From Pelotalea chapellei (lineage in GTDB: Bacteria; Desulfobacterota; Desulfuromonadia; Geobacterales; Pseudopelobacteraceae), in assembly GCF_018531195.1 (NCBI RefSeq), contig NZ_JAHDYS010000011.1:62001-126000 (forward strand): a stretch of DNA of 64,000 nt. The letters run 5' to 3'. The notes below the pieces were generated by a model. That model had not been told where the DNA came from, made no database searches, and was given only the letters and a program-made list of their open reading frames with translations. A program made the position numbers and the translations under genes. Positions 18,682-27,071 of this stretch are shown piece by piece (position 1 is the stretch's first letter; every line of letters begins with the position of its first letter).

Positions 18682-20634
18682 TTAAGGTATCATCCACTGG
18701 AGGAAATAGGCCTGCAAGTACACAATAATACCCACCACGATGGTCAGGAAAATCGAGTGTTTCAGTGTAAAGCGGAAGAGAGTACCTTCCTCGCCGACCA
18801 TGCCGCAGGCGGCGGTGGCAACTGCAAGCGATTGCGGGGAGATCATCTTGCCCATAACGCCGCCGCTGGTGTTGGCAGCGCCGGTCAGGATGGGATTGAG
18901 GCCCAGCTGCTCGGCGGTTGCTTTCTGCAGACCACCGAAAAGAACGTTACTGGAGGTATCGGAACCGGTCAGGAAGACCCCCAGCCAGCCCAGGAACGGA
19001 GCGATGAACGGGAACCAGTGACCGGTTTTGGTGAAGATCAGGCCGAGGCAGTTGGTCATGCCGGAGGCGTTCATGACATATGCCAGACCGAGCACGGAAG
19101 CCACGGTGACGGCAGGAAAGCGCATGTCATAAAGGGTCTTGCCTGCGATTTTGAAGACATCGCCGAAACCGACGCCGCAGAGCAGCGCAGAAAGGAAGGC
19201 GGCAATCAGGATGGCTGTACCGGCAGCTGACATGAAGTTGAAGTTATACTTGGCAGGCAGCTTGATGGGCAGCTGATCGCCAAGGGCTTTGGTGAGCGGC
19301 TTGAACTGATCTTTGGCCACAAGCTTGTTCTTTTCCAGATCGTCCTTGACCAGCTTCTGAAGGTCGGCGTTCTTTTTTGCAATGGCGTTGAATCCGGCAT
19401 AGCGCTCATCCGTCAGAACGGCTCCCTTGCCGATGCCTCCCTGTTCAACCGGCATAAACTTCTCTTCAAGCACTTTCAGTTCATTCAACAGGGTGATTGC
19501 TGCGGCCAGTTTCGGCTCGCCAGCAGGTAATGCCGCCAGCAGTTTATCGGCCTCTGCGGTCACCACTGCAATTTTCTTCACCCCGTCTTCCGGCTTGGAG
19601 ACCTTCTTGACGATCATGTCGTTGAGGCCCTGCACGGTGATGACCACCTTGCTCTTGTCCAACTCAGCCTTGATGGAAGGGATACCCCACAGCAATACCA
19701 TGATTGTCAGGGCCAGATAAGGGGACCAGGCGCGGAACACCTGGCCAACCGTGTAATGGTGCTGCTCCTTGGAGCCGGTATGGGTTTCATGGTCAAAGAC
19801 ATAATTTTCCTTGGGCTGCCAAACCTGCAGCAGCAGCACCAGGGCGACCATCGATGCCAGAGAGGCGGTGATGTCCGGCAGGTAGGGACCGAGGTAGCTG
19901 GCGGTGGCCCATTGTGAAACGGCAAAGGTGACGCCGCAGACAATGATGGCCGGCAGCACTTCAATGGTTTTTTTCCAGCCGACCATGATCATGATCACGT
20001 AAAACGGGATAACGACCGAGATAAACGGCAATTGACGGCCAACCATGGTGGAAAGCTTCATCATGCCGTCGTCACCGTAGCCCATTACGCCAGCCAATGC
20101 CACGACCGGAATTCCGATGGCGCCAAAGGCAACCGGTGCTGTGTTGGCGATCAGGCAGACCCCGGCGGCATACAGCGGACGGAAGCCGAGACCAACCAGA
20201 GTTGCTCCGGCGATAGCTACGGGCGTGCCGAAGCCGGCAGCACCCTCAATGAAAGCGCCGAAACAGAATGCAATCAGCAGAGCCTGGATACGCCTATCCC
20301 CGGTGACACCGGCCAGTGATGCCCGGATAATTTCGAACTGACCACCCTTGACAGTGATGTTATAGAGAAAGAGAGTGGTAATAACGATGTAAAAGACCGG
20401 GAACAGACCGAAGGCCGCACCCTGCGCAAAGGCCAGTCCTGCCAGCTTGGCCGGCATTCCCCACACTGCGATGGCAATACCGATTGCCGATGCTACTGCC
20501 AGGGGGCCTGCCTTGTGAGCCTTCATCTTCAGTACGGCCAGACAGACAAAGATGACGACCAATGGGATGGCGGCAATCAGCGCCGACAAGCCGAGACTGC
20601 CTGCTGCGGGGGTGTACGTTTGAATCCAGGGCAT
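18682..20634 (-). CDS. lctP: L-lactate permease with a large soluble insertion
   Basis: A 650-residue inner-membrane lactate transporter. The first 300 residues show hydrophobic helices and conserved segments (FCFGAFIEGAAGFGTPVAI, IANTAPVAFGAIGIPV), and the end repeats the FLTGSDTSSN.LFGGLQ motif of LctP/LldP. Between about residues 322 and 466 lies a soluble, Lys/Asp-rich, mostly helical segment. E. coli LldP is about 550 residues, so this protein carries roughly 100 extra. An AAAGGAG site precedes ATG 20634; an in-frame upstream start has none. It diverges from the L-lactate dehydrogenase operon across a shared control region with GntR-type palindromes. Confidence 0.93.
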   Translation of the reverse strand: MPWIQTYTPAAGSLGLSALIAAIPLVVIFVCLAVLKMKAHKAGPLAVASAIGIAIAVWGMPAKLAGLAFAQGAAFGLFPVFYIVITTLFLYNITVKGGQFEIIRASLAGVTGDRRIQALLIAFCFGAFIEGAAGFGTPVAIAGATLVGLGFRPLYAAGVCLIANTAPVAFGAIGIPVVALAGVMGYGDDGMMKLSTMVGRQLPFISVVIPFYVIMIMVGWKKTIEVLPAIIVCGVTFAVSQWATASYLGPYLPDITASLASMVALVLLLQVWQPKENYVFDHETHTGSKEQHHYTVGQVFRAWSPYLALTIMVLLWGIPSIKAELDKSKVVITVQGLNDMIVKKVSKPEDGVKKIAVVTAEADKLLAALPAGEPKLAAAITLLNELKVLEEKFMPVEQGGIGKGAVLTDERYAGFNAIAKKNADLQKLVKDDLEKNKLVAKDQFKPLTKALGDQLPIKLPAKYNFNFMSAAGTAILIAAFLSALLCGVGFGDVFKIAGKTLYDMRFPAVTVASVLGLAYVMNASGMTNCLGLIFTKTGHWFPFIAPFLGWLGVFLTGSDTSSNVLFGGLQKATAEQLGLNPILTGAANTSGGVMGKMISPQSLAVATAACGMVGEEGTLFRFTLKHSIFLTIVVGIIVYLQAYFLQWMIP

Positions 20635-20703
20635 GGGTGTAACTCCTTTCGATAGAGGCGTAAATGTTGCTCGGCAGTGGAAGTAAAATCGAGTTTTGTA
20701 AAG

Positions 20704-20741
20704 TTGTATTACCAATTAATTGTTTTTGGTTTTCCTGTCAA
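20704..20741 (-). promoter_or_regulatory. Candidate promoter and operator for the lactate permease
   Basis: On the minus strand a perfect -35 box TTGACA lies at 20741-20736. Further along, 20704-20715 reads TTGTATTACCAA on the plus strand, a near-match to the palindromic TTGGTATTACCAA at 20811-20825. The position, just downstream of the promoter core, suits a repressor of the GntR/FadR (LldR, PdhR) group. The -10 box is weak and not certain. Confidence 0.5.
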
Positions 20742-20771
20742 TCATTTTTTACTAAACGCTGCAACCTCTTG

Positions 20772-20825
20772 TTGACACGTAACAATCCGATAGATTATCC
20801 TGTTTCCAAATTTGGTATTACCAAA
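20772..20825 (+). promoter_or_regulatory. Candidate promoter and GntR-type operator for the L-lactate dehydrogenase operon
   Basis: TTGACA at 20772-20777 and TATCCT at 20796-20801 are 18 bases apart. A perfect 15-bp palindrome, TTTGGTATTACCAAA, follows at 20811-20825, where transcription would begin. The core TGGT-N3-ACCA is the known consensus of FadR-subfamily GntR regulators such as PdhR and LldR, which respond to pyruvate or lactate. No regulator gene lies in this window. Confidence 0.6.
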
Positions 20826-20919
20826 AATAATTTTGCTCTGAAAGCCTCTTTCTTTTTTCATGAGCAGAAAGAAATTCGACAGACATAAAACAGCATCCCG
20901 CCAGAGGAGGACCAGCATC

Positions 20920-21468
20920 ATGTATCAACATTTCAAAACCAGGGCTGAAGGGGTAGGCGCAAAGGTGCACCGCTGTGCCACCAGCCAGGAAGCGCTTGAT
21001 TTCGTGCTCTCGTTTTTGGCAGGCGAGGGAGTTGCCGAACAGCCCCAGTGCTCTGCTGTATGGGCTGACTCCCCTTTTCTAGCCGCTGTGGATCGACAGG
21101 TACTGAACAAGGTTTCCGGCCTGAAGCTGGAGGTGACCCGAGCAACCGCAGCTGAAGCCAAGTTCGGCATCACCCAGCTGGATTGGGCTCTGGCGGATAC
21201 CGGCACCCTGGTGCAGGATGCCACGGCTATCGAAGAGCGGCTGGCATCTTCACTCTGCTCCATCCACATCGCACTGGTCCCCACTGCAGGCCTACTGCCC
21301 GATTTACCCAGCTTGCTGACTCGGCTGACCCCAGCCGAGAGCAGCTACATCGCCATGATCACCGGCCCCAGCCGTACCGCCGATATAGAACGGGTGCTGA
21401 CCATCGGGGTACATGGGCCGGAGCGGCTGGTGATAGTTTTTGTCGATGACCTGGGAGGTAAAAGCTGA
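20920..21468 (+). CDS. LUD-domain subunit of L-lactate dehydrogenase (LutC/LldG-like)
   Basis: A 182-residue single LUD-domain protein, the small subunit of the LutABC/LldEFG-type L-lactate oxidation complex. It shows the pattern GITQLDWALADTGTLVQ followed by IHIALVPTAGLLPDLPSLL and MITGPSRTADIE, typical of LutC. The start at 20920 has an AGGAGG site nine bases before it. Its stop overlaps the ATG of the large subunit (TGATG), so the two are translationally coupled. It likely acts in the cytoplasm at the inner membrane with the large subunit. Confidence 0.9.
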   Translation: MYQHFKTRAEGVGAKVHRCATSQEALDFVLSFLAGEGVAEQPQCSAVWADSPFLAAVDRQVLNKVSGLKLEVTRATAAEAKFGITQLDWALADTGTLVQDATAIEERLASSLCSIHIALVPTAGLLPDLPSLLTRLTPAESSYIAMITGPSRTADIERVLTIGVHGPERLVIVFVDDLGGKS

Positions 21469-23603
21469 TGGAGAGAGAATTCAAGGAGTCCATACACAAG
21501 GCGGTCAACGATGCCAATCTGACCGGCGCACTGGGCACATTTTCGGAAGCCTACAAAGTTAACCGCACCAAAGCTTATGAAGGGATTGATTTTGAGGAAC
21601 TGCGCAACCGGATTGCCAGCATCAAAGGCCATGCCGCTTCGAATCTGAAAGAACTCTCCGCACAGTTTGCCAGCGCTGCCGAAGCTCGGGGCGCAACGGT
21701 TTTCAGAACCAGTGACCCGGCTAAAGTCAGGGAATACATCCTCAAGGTTGCCAAGGATAATGGGGTTAAAAGCGTGGTCAAATCCAAGTCCATGGCCACC
21801 GAGGAAATCCACCTCAACCCTTTTCTGGAAGCAGCCGGCATTGAGGTCGGGGAAACGGATCTCGGGGAATGGATCATTCAGCTGGCGGGACAAACCCCCT
21901 CACATATGGTCATGCCAGCGATTCACATGACCAGGGATGAAGTTGCCGATCTTTTCAGCAAAGAGGTGGACGAACGTCTGAGCAGCGACATTCCCCGCCT
22001 GGTCAAGGTGGCTCGCGACCAGTTGCGCCCCAAATTCCTCAATGCGGACATGGGCATCTCCGGCGGCAACATCGCAGTGGCGGAAACCGGCAGCATCGTG
22101 CTGATGACCAACGAGGGCAATGCCCGGCTGGTTACCTCTCTGCCAAGAATTCATGTGGCCCTGGTTGGCATTGAAAAACTGGTGGAAAAGCTTGCCGATA
22201 TTGCTCCGATCCTGAAGGCGCTCCCTAGAAGTGCCACTGCCCAGCTTCTGACCAGCTATGTGTCGATCATCAGCGGCCCGACTCCCAATCCGGATGGCTC
22301 GATAAAGGATTTGCACATCATCCTGATGGATAACCGCAGGACCGAGATGGCCGAGGATCCGATCTTCAAGCAGGCCCTGCAGTGCATCCGCTGCGCTTCC
22401 TGCCTCAACGTCTGTCCGGTGTTCCGCCTGGTGGGGGGGCATGTGTTCGGCAAGGTCTATACCGGCGGCATCGGCACCATTCTCACGGCCTGGTTCGATG
22501 AGCTGAAGAAATCGGAAGATATTCAGGGGCTGTGCATCCAGTGCGGCAACTGCAAAGAGGTCTGTCCGGGCAAGATCGATATTCCGGAACTGATCATGGA
22601 GATCAGGCGACGCCTGGTCAAAGATCAGGGACTGCCGCTGCTGCAGAAAACCATCTACGCCGTGGTCAACAACCGCAAACTCTTCCACGGCATGCTGCGG
22701 GCCGCTTCCGTCGTGGCCAAGCCGCTCGCAACAGGCGGCTTCCTGCGCCATCTGCCGCTGTTCCTGGCAGACCTCACCGACGGCCGCAGCCTGCCGGCCA
22801 TTGCGGAGGAGCCGTTCCGGGACCGTTTCAAGAAGATCACCCAGCCCGAATGCGCCCAGAAAGCGGTTTTCTACGCCGGTTGCCTGATCGACTTCGCCTA
22901 TCCGGAGATGGGCGAGGCACTGGTCAGGATCCTGAACAAGGCCGGCATCCAGGTGCTGTTTCCGGAAGAGCAGACCTGCTGCGGTGCCCCGGCCCGCTAT
23001 AACGGCGCCTATGAGGTTGCCGCCCGCAATGCGGCCGATAACATCAAGGCGCTGCTGGAGGTGGAGGCGGATTATGTTGTTTCCGCCTGCCCTACCTGCA
23101 CCGTGGCCCTAGTCCACGATTTCAGCAGCACCCTGAAAAGCACCGGGCAGCAGGAGTGGCTTACCCAGGCCACAATCCTGGCAAAAAAGACAATGGATTT
23201 TTCGTCGCTGCTCAAACAGCTGGTCGATCAGGGGAGGGTATCCTTCAAGGAGGGCCAGGAACTGGGCGCAATTACCTACCATGATTCCTGCCATCTCAAA
23301 CGGACCTTGCATGCGACCGAGCAGCCCCGTGAACTTCTGACCAAGGCGGGCTACGAGTTGAAGGAGATGTTCGAATGCGACATGTGCTGCGGCATGGGAG
23401 GATCGTACTCGCTCAAGCTGCCTGAAATATCAGGTCCGATCCTGCAGAGGAAGATCAGCAATATTCGTAGTGCAGATGCAGAGACAGTGGCCATGGATTG
23501 TCCCGGTTGCGTAATGCAGATCCGCGGGGGCTTTGACCAGGATGGGGGGGATGTTCGAGTCAAACATACGGTGGAACTGCTGGCGGAACGGATGAAAGAG
23601 TAA
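21468..23603 (+). CDS. ldhH: L-lactate dehydrogenase (quinone) large subunit LdhH (LutB-LutA fusion)
   Basis: A 711-residue protein that joins what other bacteria encode as LutB and LutA. An LUD domain spans about residues 60-300, two [4Fe-4S] motifs follow (Cys306/309/312/316 and Cys356/359/362/366), and two CCG domains fill the C-terminal third (TCCGAPARYNGAYE and MCCGMGGSYSLKLPE). This matches the LdhH type described in sulfate reducers and relatives. It oxidises L-lactate to pyruvate and sends electrons to the quinone pool. A terminator follows the stop. It is the second gene of a two-gene operon. Confidence 0.93.
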   Translation: MEREFKESIHKAVNDANLTGALGTFSEAYKVNRTKAYEGIDFEELRNRIASIKGHAASNLKELSAQFASAAEARGATVFRTSDPAKVREYILKVAKDNGVKSVVKSKSMATEEIHLNPFLEAAGIEVGETDLGEWIIQLAGQTPSHMVMPAIHMTRDEVADLFSKEVDERLSSDIPRLVKVARDQLRPKFLNADMGISGGNIAVAETGSIVLMTNEGNARLVTSLPRIHVALVGIEKLVEKLADIAPILKALPRSATAQLLTSYVSIISGPTPNPDGSIKDLHIILMDNRRTEMAEDPIFKQALQCIRCASCLNVCPVFRLVGGHVFGKVYTGGIGTILTAWFDELKKSEDIQGLCIQCGNCKEVCPGKIDIPELIMEIRRRLVKDQGLPLLQKTIYAVVNNRKLFHGMLRAASVVAKPLATGGFLRHLPLFLADLTDGRSLPAIAEEPFRDRFKKITQPECAQKAVFYAGCLIDFAYPEMGEALVRILNKAGIQVLFPEEQTCCGAPARYNGAYEVAARNAADNIKALLEVEADYVVSACPTCTVALVHDFSSTLKSTGQQEWLTQATILAKKTMDFSSLLKQLVDQGRVSFKEGQELGAITYHDSCHLKRTLHATEQPRELLTKAGYELKEMFECDMCCGMGGSYSLKLPEISGPILQRKISNIRSADAETVAMDCPGCVMQIRGGFDQDGGDVRVKHTVELLAERMKE

Positions 23604-23618
23604 CATTAGCTGAAAAAT

Positions 23619-23648
23619 GAAAACCCCGTCTGAAAAGACGGGGTTTTC
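23619..23648. terminator. Rho-independent terminator after ldhH
   Basis: A perfect 12-bp stem GAAAACCCCGTC / GACGGGGTTTTC with a TGAAAA loop. It lies between the convergent ldhH and CheX genes and can serve both. Confidence 0.85.
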
Positions 23649-23673
23649 AATCTGCAATACTCTCTGTGTTCTT

Positions 23674-24174
23674 TTATTCTTCTGACTCCAGATAAACGCT
23701 CACCAGAAAATGTTCTGCTCCGGATTCAAACATAAGCGTCAAAGTATCTGGAACAGATCCCACCGTCATGACATATTCCTCCCCTGATATAACCGAGGGA
23801 GTCGAGAGCTGGACCTCGTGACCATCATTCACGAAGTGATGTTTGAATGAACCGCCCATCATATTTGCAATTTCGCCAAGTGCATCGTGAACATCGTCAC
23901 CGCATTCCTCGACATCCATTCCCAGCATTTGAGATGTAAAGGTCATTGCCAGGCTTTGGGGTGCGTTGATGCTTATCATCCCGCTGTAGTTGCCCGCAAA
24001 TCCAACCATGGCTGTGACGCAATGCTTGAACTTTGTCTCCGTGACGGCAGTCAGTGAGGCAGAGATATCTACTCCAACCATGGTGGAGAATATCTCCCGA
24101 ACATCCTTGTCAAGATGCTCAATAAGTTGTTCCTCAGTGGTCTCGAGTCTCTTCAGTACTTTCGCGTTAATCAT
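23674..24174 (-). CDS. cheX: CheX-type chemotaxis phosphatase
   Basis: A 166-residue protein of the CheC/CheX/FliY phosphatase family, which removes phosphate from CheY or from other response regulators. The single active helix carries the E-x-x-N pair at E101 and N104 (GEIANMMGG), and the rest (GFAGNYSGMISINAP, MLGMDVEE) fits the CheX fold. ATG 24174 follows AGGGGGGAGC; a TTG five codons upstream is possible. No cheY is adjacent. The neighbouring hybrid histidine kinase ends in a receiver domain that could be its target, but this is inference. Confidence 0.85.
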   Translation of the reverse strand: MINAKVLKRLETTEEQLIEHLDKDVREIFSTMVGVDISASLTAVTETKFKHCVTAMVGFAGNYSGMISINAPQSLAMTFTSQMLGMDVEECGDDVHDALGEIANMMGGSFKHHFVNDGHEVQLSTPSVISGEEYVMTVGSVPDTLTLMFESGAEHFLVSVYLESEE

Positions 24175-24250
24175 GCTCCCCCCTGACAAGCGTTCAATTT
24201 CAAGCAGCCTATTTCACTAACTGATGATAGCTTACCGTTAGAACTACTTT

Positions 24251-25084
24251 TTAACCGATTAGCCGATCCCGATCTATGTTTTTTTGACTTTTCAGCAAGG
24301 CGTACAAGTTGTTTTCAAGTTCCTTGCCAACATGCTTGAACTTTACCCCGATACCCGGCGGACGCTGCTGCCCCCAATTTTGTATCCTCGCGACAACACA
24401 CACTACATCAAGTCCAAAGTCAGGAAAAGTAATGGTTAGCTCTTCACCGACAGTGAATCGTTCGGGGTTCATGTTAGCCACAAATACGCCAGACCACGAA
24501 ATGTTGAGCGTGAAACCGCGATCGACTCCGATAAAGGTGGGAATGCAAATGTCCTTGCGCTTACTGGTCCTTAATTTTCTCGGTTTGAAATCAGCACAAG
24601 TTCTGGTGAGGAAATCTTTCAGGTTTTTGTCCTGCTTTGCATCGCCCGCCATTGCCATGGGGATCAGCATCGCACCCATGGTCTTCACACGCAGAGTCGG
24701 GTAAAACCCGACGAGTGTATAGGCAACGATCTTCTCCTCACCCTTGGACTTGATCATCGTCGCCAGATCAACCAAAATCCCTTTGCACATGTTGCTGAGT
24801 GCATAGCTTTCCGCCTCGCAGAAAGTAGAGCACAAAATTGCTCTCCCGCCGTACGGCTCCAGGCTTACAGCAAGTGCGGAACGAGATTTGTCGTCGTATG
24901 AAACAACTAAAATCGGATAATCGGGGGGAGTTTCTTCAGAAACGGAATCTGTGAAATCGGGGGGCATAGTACCAATTACTCCGCTCGCTAAGTCTACCTG
25001 CTCATACAATTTTATTTTAGCCGCTCGGCGCCTTAACCTTTCGACACAACCGTCATCATCTGCTGGCCGTCTGAGCAAGGTCAT
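24251..25084 (-). CDS. PilZ domain protein
   Basis: A 277-residue cytoplasmic protein with a C-terminal PilZ domain, the c-di-GMP sensor fold: the arginine motif around R172-R176 (RKLRTSKRKD) and the N-x-S-x-x-G motif NISWSG at 194-199, then a FPDFGLDVVCVVARI strand and GIGVKF. The first 150 residues are unrecognised and may form a divergent receiver-like or PilZN-type domain (ILVVSYDDKSRSALAVSLEPYGGRAIL resembles the first half of a receiver, without a clear phospho-acceptor). Its ATG overlaps the stop of the upstream histidine kinase gene (ATGA), so the two are coupled. Confidence 0.85.
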   Translation of the reverse strand: MTLLRRPADDDGCVERLRRRAAKIKLYEQVDLASGVIGTMPPDFTDSVSEETPPDYPILVVSYDDKSRSALAVSLEPYGGRAILCSTFCEAESYALSNMCKGILVDLATMIKSKGEEKIVAYTLVGFYPTLRVKTMGAMLIPMAMAGDAKQDKNLKDFLTRTCADFKPRKLRTSKRKDICIPTFIGVDRGFTLNISWSGVFVANMNPERFTVGEELTITFPDFGLDVVCVVARIQNWGQQRPPGIGVKFKHVGKELENNLYALLKSQKNIDRDRLIG

Positions 25085-26886
25085 CTCCGTTTGCCCATTA
25101 TTTCATGCACCAGGCGCAGCAGCTCCTGGGGTGCGTGTGGTTTTTGAGAAAAGGTGCAGCCTTGGGGCAGCTTCTGACGATCCAGAATATCGGCGGTGTA
25201 ACCACTTGTAAAGATCACTTTCAGGCGCGGATTGAGAAGCATCAGTTCATCATACAACTGGCGCCCTGTCATCCCCGGCATGATCACATCAATGATCGCC
25301 AGCCTGATGATGTCCTTCTGCTCACGAAAAGATCGAAGAGCGTCTGCCCCCCGGCTGACCGCAATGACCTGATATCCTCCAGCTTCAAGTATTTCGCGAT
25401 TAACCTGCAGCACCTGATCATTATCCTCCACCAGCAGTATGGCACCCTCGCCTTCAGGAACTTCTTCATGCTGTATTGAACCTACTTCCTCGGACACTCC
25501 AACTACCGGCAAATATATTAGAAAGCTGCTCCCCTGACCGATTTCGCTCTCCAGGTCAATCCAGCCGCTATGTTGCTTGATAATGCCATAGGCCATTGAA
25601 AGTCCCAACCCGGTCCCTTTACCCACTGCTTTTGTTGTAAAGAATGGTTCAAAGATACGCTCCCGCATACTCTCGGATATTCCGACACCAGTATCGGAAA
25701 CTTTCAGCAGAGCAAAGAAACCGGAAACAACGCTCCCATCTGCAAGAACATGTTCATCAAAGTGCACCTGCCCGGTCGTGATGGAGACCGTCCCCCCTGT
25801 CGGCATTGCATCGCGCGCATTACTGACAAGATTCATGACTACTTGTTCCAATTGGGTGCTGTCAGCAAGAACAGGTATTTTATCAGCAGATAAAGTGGTC
25901 GAGAGCACCACATCCTCGCCGATGATCCTCTCCAAAAATTCTCGCATGGCAATAACGATCTCATTAAGGTCCATTTTTCGCGGAGCAATGGACTGTTTGT
26001 GGCTGAAAGCCAGCAGACTTCCGGTCAGGCTGGCGGCGCGGTGGGCGGCCTGATCAATCTGATCGATCAGTTTCGTTGCTCGTTCATGATCATCGATCCT
26101 GTTTCTCAACAAGGTCGAACAGCTGATGATTACCGTTAGAATATTGTTGAAGTCATGGGCTATACCACCCGCCAGGGTGCCGACTGACTCCATTTTCTGG
26201 GAATGCAGCAACTGCGCTTCCATCTTGCGGTGATCGGTCACATCGATCCCCAGGCTGGCACATCCGATCACAGCCCCGGCGGCGTTTTTCAGCACCGTAT
26301 TGTTCCACACGATAAGGCGTTCGACACCCTTGTTGGTAAGAATTTCATTTTCAAAATGCGTAGCAATATTCCCGCTTGAAAGACCTTGGATGATAACAGC
26401 TTTAACCTGCTCATGGCGTGCCGGCGGGATGAACATTTCAAGCCAGCTTCTGCCGATAACTTCCTCGCGTGACCACCCGGTCAACTGAAGGAGAAAATCG
26501 TTGCAGAAGGTGATGTTTCCCTGTTCATCCAGCATCACCGCACACATGTGGACCTGCTCCATCAATGTTCTGAAACGGCTTTCCCATTCATGCACCGCTT
26601 CTTCCGCAACCATCCGTTCATGAATCATCCGCTGCAAATCAGCATTCAGCTCCCTGAGCGAAGCTACATAGTGCCTGATCAGATAAAAAAGCAGAGCGGC
26701 TGTTACCAGAACAAAAAGCCAGCCTTTGACCATTGCCAGGCGAGCCATCTGCTGCCTGTCATGTACCAGTGCCTCCAGCAGATAATCGGAACAGAAAATC
26801 CAGAAAGCGCTGACTGCGGCGTATATGGCCACAATCCTACCGGGAATCCATCTAGGGACATGTTGTTCCGGTTGTACTTGATTCAT
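25081..26886 (-). CDS. Hybrid sensor histidine kinase with PAS and receiver domains
   Basis: A 601-residue inner-membrane kinase. Two transmembrane helices (about 18-38 and 53-71) enclose a very short periplasmic loop. A PAS domain follows (about 105-225), then HisKA with the phospho-accepting H244 (GGIAHDFNN), a HATPase domain with N-box ([10 protein letters not shown]), G1 (DTGVG) and G2 (GTGLGLSM), and a C-terminal receiver with D533 (IIDVIMPG) and the conserved Lys in SQKPHA. The phosphate could pass within the protein and on to an unlinked phosphotransfer protein. No DNA-binding regulator is adjacent; the coupled partner is a PilZ protein, which suggests an output through c-di-GMP or motility rather than direct transcription. 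Confidence 0.95.
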   Translation of the reverse strand: MNQVQPEQHVPRWIPGRIVAIYAAVSAFWIFCSDYLLEALVHDRQQMARLAMVKGWLFVLVTAALLFYLIRHYVASLRELNADLQRMIHERMVAEEAVHEWESRFRTLMEQVHMCAVMLDEQGNITFCNDFLLQLTGWSREEVIGRSWLEMFIPPARHEQVKAVIIQGLSSGNIATHFENEILTNKGVERLIVWNNTVLKNAAGAVIGCASLGIDVTDHRKMEAQLLHSQKMESVGTLAGGIAHDFNNILTVIISCSTLLRNRIDDHERATKLIDQIDQAAHRAASLTGSLLAFSHKQSIAPRKMDLNEIVIAMREFLERIIGEDVVLSTTLSADKIPVLADSTQLEQVVMNLVSNARDAMPTGGTVSITTGQVHFDEHVLADGSVVSGFFALLKVSDTGVGISESMRERIFEPFFTTKAVGKGTGLGLSMAYGIIKQHSGWIDLESEIGQGSSFLIYLPVVGVSEEVGSIQHEEVPEGEGAILLVEDNDQVLQVNREILEAGGYQVIAVSRGADALRSFREQKDIIRLAIIDVIMPGMTGRQLYDELMLLNPRLKVIFTSGYTADILDRQKLPQGCTFSQKPHAPQELLRLVHEIMGKRR

Positions 26887-26967
26887 GCCTCGACCCTCAA
26901 TGAAACGCGGACGTATTGAAATACAATCTCATATATTACAATTATTTTGGAACTTTGACATTGAAAA

Positions 26968-26993
26968 AGGCCGCCTCTTTAATGAGGCGGCCT
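26968..26993. terminator. Hairpin terminator
   Basis: AGGCCGCCTC / GAGGCGGCCT with a six-base loop. On the minus strand the stem is followed by TTTTTCAA, so it would end transcripts coming from the cytochrome gene. Confidence 0.65.
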
Positions 26994-27071
26994 CTTACGT
27001 ACGGCATCCAAAGACGATGCAATACTTCAACTATCCGGATTTATTGATGCAGCCAATCTAAAACATTCCAA

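Noticed and set aside
18562-19230. A 222-codon plus-strand frame near the lactate permease end
   Set aside because: It is antisense to the permease membrane domain and begins in the C/G-rich palindrome.
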